From Paenibacillus flagellatus (GTDB taxonomy: Bacteria > Bacillota > Bacilli > Paenibacillales > NBRC-103111): a stretch of DNA of 64,000 bases. The stretch is from contig NZ_QJVJ01000011.1 of the NCBI RefSeq assembly GCF_003217775.1, forward strand, positions 124,001 to 188,000, given 5' to 3'. How positions within the stretch are numbered: the stretch's first letter is position 1; each line of letters opens with the position of its first letter. The notes under the pieces are model-generated. The model worked only from the letters and a program-made list of their open reading frames with translations. It had not been told where the DNA came from and did no database searches. This document shows, one piece after another, positions 28,872 to 38,087 of the stretch. The translations under genes were made by a program, and so were the position numbers.

Positions 28872-29093
28872 CGCGGCGGCCTCTTCCTTTCGCATGGCGA
28901 TTGACGGGTTCCGGCGCCTGCGGGGAGCGGGCGCTTCGAACATCCCTTCATCGTATGCCGGCGCGGCATATGCCGCATGGGTCGATACCCGCAGCCGGGA
29001 AAAATCGGCGCCCGCAAGCGACGACCATGCCAAAAGGAGCGGAGCGGATCCGATTCCGCTCCCAAGGGACGCACGAGTCCGATCGGCCGAATA

Positions 29094-29918
29094 TTACGGC
29101 AGCTTGATCAAGCCGGCCAGCTCCGACACGCCGACAAAGCGGATTTCGCCCGCCATGGCGGGCGTCGCTTGATGCAGCACGGCGGCGGTTTTCTTCCCCG
29201 GTATGCCGACGTGGCCGATGGCGACGCACATATCGTGATCCGCCAAATGTTTTTGCACGAGCTGAAGCTGGCGGGAAATATGCGACGTGCTCGACACGTC
29301 GTCGAGGAAAATATGGTTTTGGACGACCGGCACGCCGAGCTCCGCACCGACTTTGGCCACGATGCTGCGGTAATTCGTCTTGCTGTCGAGAAAAAACAGC
29401 CCGCGCTTCTTACATACGTCCAGCACGATTCGCATGACGCGCTCGTCGGCCGTCGCCTTCGACCCCATATGATTGTTCATGCCGACCGCGTACGGCACCT
29501 CGTCGATGGCGGCTTCGACGCGCCGGCGAATTTCGTCCTCCGGCAAGTCGACCGTAATCGCGCCGGGACCGAGTCCTTTTCGTTTCCCCCGCAGCGGCTC
29601 CATCGGCATATGAACGATTACGTCGTGGCCGACGCGGTGCGCCCACTGCGCATCCCGCTTCGTCGTCGGCAGAAACGGCATGACGGCCACCGTCAGCCGA
29701 ACGGGAGCGGACATGACCTCCGCCGTCCCCGCCATGTCGTTGCCCAGATCGTCGATGACGATCGCCGCCCGCTTCCCGGCCGAGGCGCCGTTCGCCGTCT
29801 CCCGCTCGCCTCCCTCGGCCGCGGAGGCGCCGGGCCAAGCTAGCATGGCGGCCAACGCCGCGACGATCGCCGCGCGTCCGAATCGTTCATGGAATGGCAT
29901 AAGCTTCGCTCCCTTCAT
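29094..29918 (-). CDS. Divergent polysaccharide deacetylase family protein
   Basis: 274 residues with a cleavable-looking signal peptide (AAIVAALAAMLAWPGASAAEG). The mature part is a YibQ-type (PF04748) NodB-like fold: AIVIDDLGNDM, VAVMPFLPTTKRDAQWAHRVGHDVIVHMPMEP, AVGMNNHMGSKAT, LFFLDSKTNYRS and IGHVG. The Asp and His residues resemble those of deacetylases, although these proteins lack proven activity. It is predicted to be exported and to act on cell-wall or capsule glycan. It is separated from the next gene by a short gap. Confidence 0.85.
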   Translation of the reverse strand: MKGAKLMPFHERFGRAAIVAALAAMLAWPGASAAEGGERETANGASAGKRAAIVIDDLGNDMAGTAEVMSAPVRLTVAVMPFLPTTKRDAQWAHRVGHDVIVHMPMEPLRGKRKGLGPGAITVDLPEDEIRRRVEAAIDEVPYAVGMNNHMGSKATADERVMRIVLDVCKKRGLFFLDSKTNYRSIVAKVGAELGVPVVQNHIFLDDVSSTSHISRQLQLVQKHLADHDMCVAIGHVGIPGKKTAAVLHQATPAMAGEIRFVGVSELAGLIKLP

Positions 29919-29945
29919 CCAGTGAGTTGCAGCGTTCGGCTAAGC

Positions 29946-31115
29946 CTATCGTCCTTTCGTTCCCGTCGAATCGTCGACCCGGACGATCGCCCACGGAGAT
30001 TGCAGCGATTCCCGGGCGAATGCGAACCGGAACGTCACCGTCCGGTTGCCGCCGCCTTTCCGATGAACGACCGTCTTTACGACGAGATCGGCGGTAAGCT
30101 CGCCGCCCTCGTACGGCTTCTCCCTCAACGCTTCGTAGCGCAGACCTTCGACCGATCCGATCAGCGGCCGGTACTTATCGAACGTTTCGCTCGGCGCGCG
30201 CTCCAGCGCCACCCGGAGAAGCGTCTCGTCCTGCTGGCGGATCGATTCGAGAAACGCCTCCGCCTTCCGCTCGGGCGACGATTCGCGCACGAAGGAAGCG
30301 AGCCGTCCCGCCGCTTTGCGCACCATCAGTTGATGCGCCCCATCGACATGTCCCGATTTATGCGTCGAGCTTCCCATGAAATGGATGCAAAAATGCCCCG
30401 AGAACCCGTTGTCCGGTATGCCGTCTCCGCCGTGAGGCATGCCGTGCATCGAAGCCGCGATCGGCCGTCCGTCGGCGAGAACGAGAACGGCTCGCCTCTT
30501 CCAGCTCCAGGCGCCGCCGTATATTTCCTTCATGATGGCGGAATCCTGCTTCGTCAGCGGCTGGACGTCCGCATGATGGCTTCCGGCCCGACGCTGGCCG
30601 CGGAACGAAAGCCCCGTCTCCAAATCGACGACGGTCAGCTTCGCCTTGCGAGGCAGGCGCCGGCTCGCTTCTTCCCAAGGGATGAGCTCCCCGTAATGTT
30701 TGCTTCTCAACGCCTCCGCGCATTCGAGCATTTCGCGGCGAATGGCGTCAGGCAGCACGACGGTTCCGCCCGTCCGGGGATCGACGAGAACGCCGTCCTC
30801 GGCGAGCGTGAACGTTTGGGCCGCATGCGGTCGAACGACTTCCACGTACGTATCGGAGTATGGCGGAGGCGCCGGCGACGAAGCGTCCTGCCGCGCTTTC
30901 GCCCATGCCTTGTTCCACGCTTTCCGTTCGTACGTCTCGCTCGTGGCGTAACGCGACTCCGCCCCGACTTTGACGGTGAATACGAACCGGACGGCTTCGC
31001 CCGACTCCGATTCCGCCTGGGCCCCCGCATAAGCCGACGCAAGGGCCCCCGTCGGCAGCAGGACGGCGATGCATGCGATCGCGAGCGCTCGTGCGAAGCG
31101 ATGAATACGATCCAT
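29946..31115 (-). CDS. Secreted protein of unknown function with a GHFCIHF motif
   Basis: 389 residues with a signal peptide (ALAIACIAVLLPTGALASAYA). A central block HFCIHFMGSSTHKSGHVDGAHQLMV is rich in His and has one Cys (in GHFCIHF), next to GIPDNGFSGHF. It recalls similar clostridial wall-associated proteins and could be a peptidase-like or L,D-transpeptidase-like site. This is not assigned. A C-terminal part (TADLVVKTVVHRKGGGNRTVTFRF) looks like a beta domain. It is divergent from the deacetylase/transpeptidase gene. Confidence 0.6.
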   Translation of the reverse strand: MDRIHRFARALAIACIAVLLPTGALASAYAGAQAESESGEAVRFVFTVKVGAESRYATSETYERKAWNKAWAKARQDASSPAPPPYSDTYVEVVRPHAAQTFTLAEDGVLVDPRTGGTVVLPDAIRREMLECAEALRSKHYGELIPWEEASRRLPRKAKLTVVDLETGLSFRGQRRAGSHHADVQPLTKQDSAIMKEIYGGAWSWKRRAVLVLADGRPIAASMHGMPHGGDGIPDNGFSGHFCIHFMGSSTHKSGHVDGAHQLMVRKAAGRLASFVRESSPERKAEAFLESIRQQDETLLRVALERAPSETFDKYRPLIGSVEGLRYEALREKPYEGGELTADLVVKTVVHRKGGGNRTVTFRFAFARESLQSPWAIVRVDDSTGTKGR

Positions 31116-31268
31116 TGGATGCCCTCCCCGTCGTCAAGTGTCTTCCTTCATTGTTTGCGTTCCGGAGCAAAATATGTGGGATGCAACATTTTGCCGGTTT
31201 GAGGAGACGATATAACGAAGCCGGTACAGTGGCGAATATCCAATACGGAACAAAGAGGCGTTATACGG

Positions 31269-32657
31269 ATGAAACGGACTTGGAGATTGGGGCTGACCGC
31301 CGCGGCGACGGCCGTCTGTTTGTTGACGTCGACCGGATTGTCGGGGGAGACGAAGCCGAAGACGAGGGAATATTTCGAGGACCGCGGCGAAATCGTTTGG
31401 GAAGTGCCGACGGAAGAGAAGTGGATCGCGCTCACGTTCGACGACGGGCCCGACCCGGTTCGCACGCCGCAAATCGCCGAACAGATCGGCAGCTACGACG
31501 GGAAAGCGACGTTTTTCGTGATCGGCGACCGTGCCGCGCAGTACCCGGATACGGTACGCAGGCTGGCCGGGGAAGGCCACGAAATCGCCAACCATTCGGG
31601 GAAGCATACGTACTTCAGCGATCGAACGGCGGAAAAGACGATCGAAGACGAAATCCGGACGGCGAAAGAAACGATCGAAGCGATCGGCGTCCGCGTCGCA
31701 CCTTGGTTTCGTCCGCCGGGCGGGTATTACAGCGAGCGGGTCGTCGAGTCCGCCAAACGGCTCGGCTATACGCTCGTCCTCTGGTCGTGGCATCAGGATA
31801 CGAAAGATTGGCGCGCCCCCGGCGTCGCGGCCATCGTAAACAAAGTGCTCGGCAATGCGCGCAACGGCGATATCGTCCTGTTTCACGATTACGGGGATGG
31901 CGCCGGGCAAACGGTCGAAGCGTTGAAGCAAATATTGCCGGAGCTGAACCGCCGCGGGTTCAAATTCGTCACCGTTTCCGAGCTGATGCAGAAGCGGAGC
32001 CGGAAGGACGGTCCGGCCGACAAGGCGGGGGGCGACGCGGGGCCGGCGTCGGCCTTGCCGTCCGACAAGGACGGCGGAAAGCACGACTACGCCGTCGTGA
32101 TCGACCCGCTTCGCAACCGATTGAGCGTCTACCGCGACGGCCAGCTATACAAGCGGTATCCGATCGCTCTCGGCAAACCGGAAACGCCAACCCCCGTCGG
32201 AGATTGGCGCATCGTGACGAAATATAAAAATTGGGGTTCGGGCTTCGGCTCGCGCTGGCTCGGCTTGAACGTCCCTTGGGGAACGTTCGGCATTCACGGG
32301 ACGAACCGCCCGCATTCGATCGGATCGGACGCGAGCCACGGCTGCGTCCGGATGCTCAACTTCCACGTCGAGCAGCTGTTCGAGCTGCTGCCGATCGGCA
32401 CGCCGGTGACGATCGTCGGCCATCCGCTCGGCGAGCCGCACCAGGAGCCGAGAGGGCTGGCCAAGGGCGATTCCGGCGCCGACGTCATGCTCGTGCAAAG
32501 CCGGCTGAGAAGCGCCGGTTATTTGAAGGGTCCGTGCAACGGCAAATTCGACGCCCGGACGGAGCAGGCGATGCGCCGATACGAGACGGACCACAAGCTG
32601 CCCGTCGACGGCGTGGTCAACGCCCACGATTATTTCGCCCTCGGTCTGATGGATTAA
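31269..32657 (+). CDS. Fused polysaccharide deacetylase, L,D-transpeptidase and peptidoglycan-binding protein
   Basis: 462 residues, exported (signal peptide RLGLTAAATAVCLLTSTGLSG). Residues about 50-240 form a NodB deacetylase: TFDDGPDP (DD58-59), HEIANHSGKHTYF (His109/His113), RPPGGYYS and LFHDYGD. Residues about 265-395 form a YkuD L,D-transpeptidase with HGTNRPHSIGSDASHGCVRM, where the catalytic Cys is residue 359. Residues 398-460 are a PG_binding_1 repeat (KGDSGADVMLVQSRLRSAGYL through FDARTEQAMRRYETDHKLPVDG). One chain can thus bind, deacetylate and crosslink peptidoglycan. It is probably cell-wall or spore-cortex directed. Confidence 0.9.
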   Translation: MKRTWRLGLTAAATAVCLLTSTGLSGETKPKTREYFEDRGEIVWEVPTEEKWIALTFDDGPDPVRTPQIAEQIGSYDGKATFFVIGDRAAQYPDTVRRLAGEGHEIANHSGKHTYFSDRTAEKTIEDEIRTAKETIEAIGVRVAPWFRPPGGYYSERVVESAKRLGYTLVLWSWHQDTKDWRAPGVAAIVNKVLGNARNGDIVLFHDYGDGAGQTVEALKQILPELNRRGFKFVTVSELMQKRSRKDGPADKAGGDAGPASALPSDKDGGKHDYAVVIDPLRNRLSVYRDGQLYKRYPIALGKPETPTPVGDWRIVTKYKNWGSGFGSRWLGLNVPWGTFGIHGTNRPHSIGSDASHGCVRMLNFHVEQLFELLPIGTPVTIVGHPLGEPHQEPRGLAKGDSGADVMLVQSRLRSAGYLKGPCNGKFDARTEQAMRRYETDHKLPVDGVVNAHDYFALGLMD

Positions 32658-33940
32658 AACTTCACCAAGTCGTCCACCCGCACCGCGTTGCCCGTCTGCA
32701 TCGACAAATTGCCGGCGATGCCCGTCAAAATCGACACCGCACCGTCGATATGGGAAGCGGCGCGGCGGAACCGGTCGTCCGCGCGGTCGCCGAACAGGTC
32801 GTTCAGCAGCAGCGGATCGCCCCCGCCGTGCCCTCCTGCCCGCTCCTCGATCTCGACCTCGTACGGGCGCCCGAACATCGGCTGAACGGTAAGCAGCTTG
32901 TAGGACAAGGCGCCCTCGTCTTCCTTCCGCCCTCCGGAATTGACGTATGCCCGCTCCACCACCTTCAGCTCGATCCGCCCTTTGCTTCCGTTGAAGACGA
33001 CTTGGAACCCTTCCCACGGCAAATAGGCGTTGAGCGAATACGTCAGGATCGCCTTGTTCTTGTAGCGGACCATCACCCCGAGCGTATCCTCGATGCTGAT
33101 CCCGTCGCCGAACACGCTCTGGTCGCGCTGGTAGCCGTCGTCCTTCTCCGCGTCCAGATACATCGCCTTCAGGTGCTCGTTGCTCTCCAAATGAATGGCG
33201 AACGGATCGTCCTTCGCATGCTCGCTGCCGTAAGCCCGCTGATAAAACGTCGTGACCCCGCGCCGTTCCGCATTTTCCCGCCCGTAGAACATCAGTCCGC
33301 CCATCGCAAACACCGTCTCCGGCGCCGTGCCGAGCCAAAAGTTGACAAGGTCGAAATGGTGCGTCGACTTGTGCACGAGCAAACCGCCGCTGTTCCGCTT
33401 GTCCCGATGCCAGCGCCGAAAATAGTCGGCTCCGTGCAGCGTGTTGAGCAGCCACTCGAAGTGGACCGAATGGACGTCCCCGATGGCGCCGTCCATGATG
33501 AGCTCGCGCACCTTCGTATTGTGCGGCGCGTACCGGTAGTTGAACGCGACGCGCACCTCGCGGCCGGTCCGTTTGACCGCGTCGACGATGCTTTGGCATT
33601 TTTCCGCGTCGACGGTCATCGGCTTCTCGGTAATGACGTCGCAGCCGAGCTCCATGGCGCGGATGATGTACGCATGATGCGTCCGGTCCATCGACGTGAC
33701 GATGACCGTATCGGGACGCTCCTGCCGGATCATGTCGTCGAACGCGTCCGAGCCGTACAGGCGTACCTCGGGATGCTCATACTTTTCCCGCAGCAGCCGG
33801 TTGGCGTATTCGAGCCTCGTCCGGTTCAAGTCGCAGAAAGCGACGAGCTCCGCCCGATCGCGAAAATGCTTCGCCAAAGCGCCGTAAAAAAACTCGGCCC
33901 GGCCTCCCGTGCCGACGAGCGCGTATTTTTTTCGTGTCAT
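32654..33940 (-). CDS. Gfo/Idh/MocA family oxidoreductase
   Basis: 428 residues. The N-terminal Rossmann fold has KYALVGTGGRAEFFYGAL (GxGxxx) and TVIVTSMDRTHHAYIIRAMELGCDVITEKPMTVDAEKC (the EKP motif). The C-terminal domain has AFNYRYAPHNTKVRELI and HKSTHHFDLVNFWLG. NAD(P)-dependent dehydrogenation of a sugar or cyclitol is the family role. The start is 33940 with AAAGGGA. Its stop overlaps the stop of the convergent deacetylase/transpeptidase gene by 4 bp. It is divergent from an AraC regulator, which probably controls it. Confidence 0.88.
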   Translation of the reverse strand: MTRKKYALVGTGGRAEFFYGALAKHFRDRAELVAFCDLNRTRLEYANRLLREKYEHPEVRLYGSDAFDDMIRQERPDTVIVTSMDRTHHAYIIRAMELGCDVITEKPMTVDAEKCQSIVDAVKRTGREVRVAFNYRYAPHNTKVRELIMDGAIGDVHSVHFEWLLNTLHGADYFRRWHRDKRNSGGLLVHKSTHHFDLVNFWLGTAPETVFAMGGLMFYGRENAERRGVTTFYQRAYGSEHAKDDPFAIHLESNEHLKAMYLDAEKDDGYQRDQSVFGDGISIEDTLGVMVRYKNKAILTYSLNAYLPWEGFQVVFNGSKGRIELKVVERAYVNSGGRKEDEGALSYKLLTVQPMFGRPYEVEIEERAGGHGGGDPLLLNDLFGDRADDRFRRAASHIDGAVSILTGIAGNLSMQTGNAVRVDDLVKF

Positions 33941-34106
33941 GGTTGCACTCCCTTTGCCGGATGATCGATACGCCTTCATTGTACCGCAATAAATCGGCTG
34001 TTTCTGCCGAATTATTGCTGAATCGGCATCATTCTTCGCAATTTTTGCGCACGAACGATGCAAGCATGGTATAATGGCGGCAGAAACGCGCGGAGGAGGG
34101 GCGGGC

Positions 34107-34934
34107 GTGAAGGAGCCGTTTTTCATTCATCAGAACAAAGTGTCCGGGCATCATTCGATGCCGTCGAACCATTTCCACGAGCCGTACGAAATTTATTACC
34201 TGCTGTCCGGAGAGCGCCATTATTTCATCAAGGACCATACGTACCGCGTCCGTAAAGGCGACGTCGTCTTCATCGACAAAAACGAGCTGCACAAAACGAG
34301 CGATGCCGGCGTGCCGAACCACGAGCGCATCTTGATCAATTTCAACGAATCGTTCCTCGACCCGTTCGGCGAGCCTCTTCTGTTCGAGCCGTTCCGCCGC
34401 AAAACGAGGCTGCTCTCGCTCAGCTTGACGGAGCGGGAATGGATCGAGCGGCTCCTGTACGAAATGCTGAGCGAAGACAAGGAAGGGGCGCCGGGCGCCG
34501 AGACGTCGCTGCGCGCGCGGCTCGCCTCCTTGCTCATCTGGAGCGGCAGGAAGCTTGAACGGCAGGAGAACGAGCAAAGCCCGGGCGAGCCGGTAAGCGC
34601 CGCGCATCAAAAAATTTTCGAAATCGTCGAATACGTCAACGCCCGCTTCGACGGTCCGCTGTCGCTGGAATCGGTGGCGAAAGCGCACTATATCAGCCCG
34701 TACCATTTAAGCCGGACGTTCAAGCGCATAACCGGGTTTTCGTTCGTGGAATACGTCAACACGGTAAGGGTGAAAGAGGCGCAGCGGCTGCTGAAGGAGA
34801 CGGATTGGAGGGTGACCCGCATCGCCGAGCGGGTCGGCTACGACAACATCGGCCATTTCGGCCGCGTATTCAAGCAAATGGCCAAAACAAACCCGCTTGA
34901 ATACCGGAAATCGGCCAAGCGGGAGCGTCTGTAG
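34107..34934 (+). CDS. AraC family transcriptional regulator
   Basis: 275 residues from a GTG start with GGAGGAGG upstream. The N-terminal cupin (PSNHFHEPYEIYYLLSGERHYFIKDHTYRVRKGDVVFIDKNELHKT) likely senses a small ligand. The C-terminal double helix-turn-helix has FDGPLSLESVAKAHYISPYHLSRTFKRITGFSFVEYV and RIAERVGYDNIGHFGRVFKQMAKTNPLEY. It is adjacent to and divergent from the Gfo/Idh/MocA gene, so it is most likely its activator, with the shared 166-bp intergenic region containing the operator. Confidence 0.92.
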   Translation: MKEPFFIHQNKVSGHHSMPSNHFHEPYEIYYLLSGERHYFIKDHTYRVRKGDVVFIDKNELHKTSDAGVPNHERILINFNESFLDPFGEPLLFEPFRRKTRLLSLSLTEREWIERLLYEMLSEDKEGAPGAETSLRARLASLLIWSGRKLERQENEQSPGEPVSAAHQKIFEIVEYVNARFDGPLSLESVAKAHYISPYHLSRTFKRITGFSFVEYVNTVRVKEAQRLLKETDWRVTRIAERVGYDNIGHFGRVFKQMAKTNPLEYRKSAKRERL

Positions 34935-34949
34935 ACGGCGACGTCGCCG

Positions 34950-35954
34950 TCAGTGCGTATAAGCGGCGACGTTGTTCTGATCGATCGCCTCGTGCAGCGC
35001 GGCGTTCAAGCCGCTCGCGATAATGTTCGCCATGTCCTCGATGAATTGATCGATATCTTTCGGCGTGACGAGCAGGTTGTGGCCGACCGGATCGAGCACC
35101 TCGCGGACGAGCTGCAGCCGTTCGTTCTCCTCCATCTTGTCGAGCATGCCGAATATTTGCTCCGTATTGCTCGTCTGCCGCTTGAAATGGCTCAGCATCA
35201 TATCCATCGTGCTGTTGACGATCGTGGACGCGTAGACGACCGTCGGCACGCCGATCGCGACGACCGGTACGCCGAGAAATTCCTGCGTCAGTCCTTTCCG
35301 CTTGTTGCCGACGCCCGACCCGGGATGAATGCCCGTATCGGCGATTTGAATCGTCGTATTGACCCGTTCCAACGCCTTCGAAGCGAGCGCGTCGACCGCG
35401 ATGACGAGGTCGGGCTTCGACCGCTCCACGATCCCTTGGACGATCTCGCTCGTCTCGATGCCGGTCGTCCCGAGCACGCCGGGCGCCACGGCGCTGACTT
35501 GCCGGTATCCCGGACTTACCTGCTCCGGCATTAACTCGAAGTAATGCCGCGTAACCATCACGTTCTCGACGACGAGCGGACCGAGCGCGTCCGGCGTCAC
35601 GTTCCAGTTGCCAAGGCCGATGATGAGCACCTTGGCGTCTTTGCCGATGCCGATTTTTTGCAGGAAACCGGCAAATTCCTGGGCGAGCCGGGTCGCCACG
35701 CGGTCCTGCAAATCCGAATCCTTCTCCCGCAGCCGCGGCACTTCGATCGTGATGTAATGCCCTTTCAGCTTGCCGATGGCGGCGGCGCCCTCGTCGCTCG
35801 TAATGTCCATCTTCGTGACGATCATGTCGCCGCCGTCTTCCGACGTCTCCGTATGTACGCCCGGTATTTCATTGCCGAACCGTCCCGACGCCAGCTCCCG
35901 GGCCTCGAGCGCCAAGTCGGTCCGCACCGAATAGTGGCTCAAATCGATTTCCAT
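34950..35954 (-). CDS. gpr: Spore germination protease GPR
   Basis: 334 residues. The pro-region DLSHYSVRTDLALEARE precedes the mature A25-family domain: VLIIGLGNWNVTPDALGPLVVENVMVTRH, VQGIVERSKPDLVIAVDALASK, NTTIQIADTGIHPGSGVGNKRKGLTQEFLGVPVVAIGVPTVV and NLLVTPKDIDQFIEDMA. GPR cleaves small acid-soluble proteins at germination and is activated late in sporulation. It is divergent from rpsT, as in other Bacilli, and firmly shows a spore-forming host. Confidence 0.97.
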   Translation of the reverse strand: MEIDLSHYSVRTDLALEARELASGRFGNEIPGVHTETSEDGGDMIVTKMDITSDEGAAAIGKLKGHYITIEVPRLREKDSDLQDRVATRLAQEFAGFLQKIGIGKDAKVLIIGLGNWNVTPDALGPLVVENVMVTRHYFELMPEQVSPGYRQVSAVAPGVLGTTGIETSEIVQGIVERSKPDLVIAVDALASKALERVNTTIQIADTGIHPGSGVGNKRKGLTQEFLGVPVVAIGVPTVVYASTIVNSTMDMMLSHFKRQTSNTEQIFGMLDKMEENERLQLVREVLDPVGHNLLVTPKDIDQFIEDMANIIASGLNAALHEAIDQNNVAAYTH

Positions 35955-36071
35955 CTCGTTAACTCCTTTCCTTGTCCGCTGCTGCTTAGTTTGTGAGGAA
36001 TACCTGGCGTTTATGCGAACGGCGGGGCGGAGCGGCGAGATACGTTCGCCTACGGATTCGGGCGTCTCTTA

Positions 36072-36100
36072 TTGCTTTTTGGCAAGTCCCATGGTAGAAT
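36072..36100 (+). promoter_or_regulatory. Promoter of rpsT
   Basis: TTGCTT (36072-36077) and TAGAAT (36095-36100) are 17 bp apart, 94 bp upstream of the rpsT start. The leader up to 36193 contains no ORF and may carry S20 autoregulatory structure. Confidence 0.55.
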
Positions 36101-36193
36101 GTATAAAGTTGTCGACAAACCTGACACACGAAGATCGGTTGTCTTGGACGAAGTCGAAAGCATGTTGTTGTCTTTTTAAGGAGGTGAACGATC

Positions 36194-36460
36194 GTGCCTA
36201 ACATCAAATCCGCCGTCAAGCGCGTGAAGACAAGCGAGAAGCGCCGCCTTCAGAACGCTTCGCAAAGATCGGCACTGCGTACGTCCGTCAAAACGTTCGA
36301 AACCGCAGCGGCTTCGCAAAACGTTGAATCGGCTAAGGAAGCCTTGATCGCAGCGTCCAAAAAGCTGGACAAAGCCGTCACGAAAGGCTTGATTCATAAA
36401 AACGCGGCAGCCCGCAAAAAATCCCGTTTGGCGAAACAATTCAATTCGCTGCAAGGCTAA
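36194..36460 (+). CDS. rpsT: 30S ribosomal protein S20
   Basis: 88 residues, rich in Lys, Arg and Ala. [30 protein letters not shown] and [23 protein letters not shown] match bacterial S20, which is a helical protein binding the 16S rRNA 5' and 3' minor domains. GTG start with AAGGAGGTG eight bases upstream. It lies between gpr and holA on the opposite strand to both. Confidence 0.98.
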   Translation: MPNIKSAVKRVKTSEKRRLQNASQRSALRTSVKTFETAAASQNVESAKEALIAASKKLDKAVTKGLIHKNAAARKKSRLAKQFNSLQG

Positions 36461-36463
36461 GCG

Positions 36464-36500
36464 AAAAAGCCCCTGCTTCTCGAAGCAAGGGCTTTATTTT
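36464..36500 (+). terminator. Terminator after rpsT (shared with holA)
   Basis: AAAGCCCCTGCTT (36466-36478) pairs with AAGCAAGGGCTTT (36483-36495) with one mismatch and a 4-base loop. It is followed by ATTTTTTTT. Its A-rich 5' flank lets it serve the convergent holA as well. Confidence 0.9.
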
Positions 36501-36508
36501 TTTTGCGC

Positions 36509-37522
36509 TTATCCCGCCAGCCGCATCAGAAACAGCTCCAGTCCCATCACCTTGTCCACTTTGCCGCTCTTCATCTTGTAATCGAGCTCCGCCAGCTGGG
36601 ACAAAATGCGCTCGAGCTTGTCCGGCGTGTACGATTGCCCCTGCTCGGCGGCGATTTTGACCGCGTACGGGTGCAGACCGAGCTGCGACGCCATCTGCTG
36701 ATGCGAATAGCCGAGCTTGGACAGCTCCATCACCTGCAGGACGATCCGGAACTGCCGCGCGATGAGCAGCACGATTTTGACCGGCTCCTCCTTTTGCTTC
36801 AGCAGGTCGTACAAAATTTCGAACGCCCGGTTCAGCCGGAGCCGCACGATGTCGTCGATGAGGATGAACACGTTTTGCTCCGTGCTCCGCGTGACGAGTC
36901 GGTCCACGACGTCGCCGGTAACCGTGCCGCCCGCCCCGACGAACAGCGACAGCTTCGAAATTTCCGCCGCCAGCGCCTGCAGGCTGCCGCCCGTATACAA
37001 AATCAGCTGATCCGCCGCCCCTTCCGCGAAGACGAACGATTGCCGCTCCGCCTGCCGGTTCACCCAGTTCAGCAGCTGCTCCGCCGACATCGGCAAAAAC
37101 GGGACAGTAACCTCCTTCAGCCCTTTGACGATTTTTTTCCGTTCGTCGAGCTTCTCCGCCTCGACCGTCAAAACGATGACGGCGAAGTCCGAAGGCGCCT
37201 TCATGTAGTCGAGCAGCTTCTCGGGCTGGTGATCGATTTTCCCGCCGTCCTTGGCCCCGGTAAAAAACGTCGCGTTGTCCGCGATGACGAGCTTCTTCGG
37301 AGCCATGAACGGCAGCGTCTGCGCATCCTCCAGCACGACGTCGAGCGGCGTCTCCGCCAAGTCGTACTTGCTGACCGCGAATTCGCGGTATTCCGGCTCG
37401 ATCAGCTTTTGCGTCAAAAAAGCGATAAATTCCTTGAGCAGGTACGTTTCCGTCCCATAGCATACATAAACGGGCGACACTTGGCCTTTGCCGACATCCC
37501 GCGCCGCCGATTTGTAATCCAC
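36509..37522 (-). CDS. holA: DNA polymerase III subunit delta
   Basis: 337 residues from a GTG at 37522 with GAGGTG six bases upstream (an in-frame GTG also lies at 37531). Recognisable parts are YVCYGTETYLLKEFIAFLTQKLI, LDVVLEDAQTLPFMAPKKLVIADNATFF, VEKLDERKKIVKGLKE-like coiled linker and LQALAAEISKLSLF. Delta opens the beta sliding clamp within the clamp loader. It usually lies next to comEC and rpsT; here rpsT is adjacent but comEC is 23 kb away. Confidence 0.93.
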   Translation of the reverse strand: MDYKSAARDVGKGQVSPVYVCYGTETYLLKEFIAFLTQKLIEPEYREFAVSKYDLAETPLDVVLEDAQTLPFMAPKKLVIADNATFFTGAKDGGKIDHQPEKLLDYMKAPSDFAVIVLTVEAEKLDERKKIVKGLKEVTVPFLPMSAEQLLNWVNRQAERQSFVFAEGAADQLILYTGGSLQALAAEISKLSLFVGAGGTVTGDVVDRLVTRSTEQNVFILIDDIVRLRLNRAFEILYDLLKQKEEPVKIVLLIARQFRIVLQVMELSKLGYSHQQMASQLGLHPYAVKIAAEQGQSYTPDKLERILSQLAELDYKMKSGKVDKVMGLELFLMRLAG

Positions 37523-37579
37523 GTTATTCACCTCTGCCGTACGATTTATGCGCGCAAGTCCATCCCCATCTTAACAAAA

Positions 37580-37639
37580 ACAGGCATAAAAACAAAGGGA
37601 TCACGTCAAAATCCCCGGACTTTGACATCATCCCTTTGT
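37580..37639 (-). terminator. Terminator upstream of holA
   Basis: ACAAAGGGAT-N3-GTCAAA (37592-37610) pairs with TTTGAC-N3-ATCCCTTTGT (37621-37639) around a 10-base loop. On the minus strand it runs into TTTTTATG. It ends the transcript coming from the sigma/anti-sigma operon. Confidence 0.8.
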
Positions 37640-37798
37640 CCCAGCGCATCTATATAAACATCCGGCGCACGGCTCCCAGGCGCCGAAGCCGAATGGTCAT
37701 ACGCGGCAGGTCGTTGTTCCGTTGCTGTTACTACACGATACGCAAAACGCGGCGAAACGTGCGAAGCGGACGGGCCCTTTTTTTGCCGGCTCCGTCCG

Positions 37799-37992
37799 TC
37801 AGTCGAGCAAAGCCCGAAGCCGTTCCGTCATGCTGTCCACGAGCTCGGGCCTTCCATGGAATTGGGCCGGCGTGTTTTGAAACAGCCGGATGCGCCATTC
37901 GCTCCGTTCCCGGCCATTTGCCGGGCGTTCCGATCGTTCCACCCCTCCAGCAGCCGCCGATACAGCGCTTGAATGTCCCTCGTATCCTCCAT
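37799..37992 (-). pseudogene. SnoaL/DUF4440-like (SgcJ/EcaC) protein with an internal deletion
   Basis: The ATG at 37992 with GGGAGG upstream opens a frame coding MEDTRDIQALYRRLLEGWNDRNARQMA, the standard N-terminus of this ~120-150-residue ligand-binding fold. Past about 37910 sense passes to another frame: EWRIRLFQNTPAQFHGRPELVDSMTERLRALLD and TGA at 37799-37801, the standard C-terminus. The middle (roughly 60-80 residues) and the frame are lost at the junction near 37910. Both ends survive, so this is a recent internal deletion rather than slow decay. Confidence 0.8.
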
Positions 37993-38087
37993 TGCGATCC
38001 CTCCCGTTAGATCGAAGCGGCGAACGCCCTTCGTTTCCTTTCAGTTTAGCACGGTCATAGCCCCATTCTTTCTTCCCGATTGCTCAC

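Noticed and set aside
37636-38010. A 124-codon plus-strand frame
   Set aside because: It runs antisense through the SnoaL-like pseudogene and has no ribosome site.
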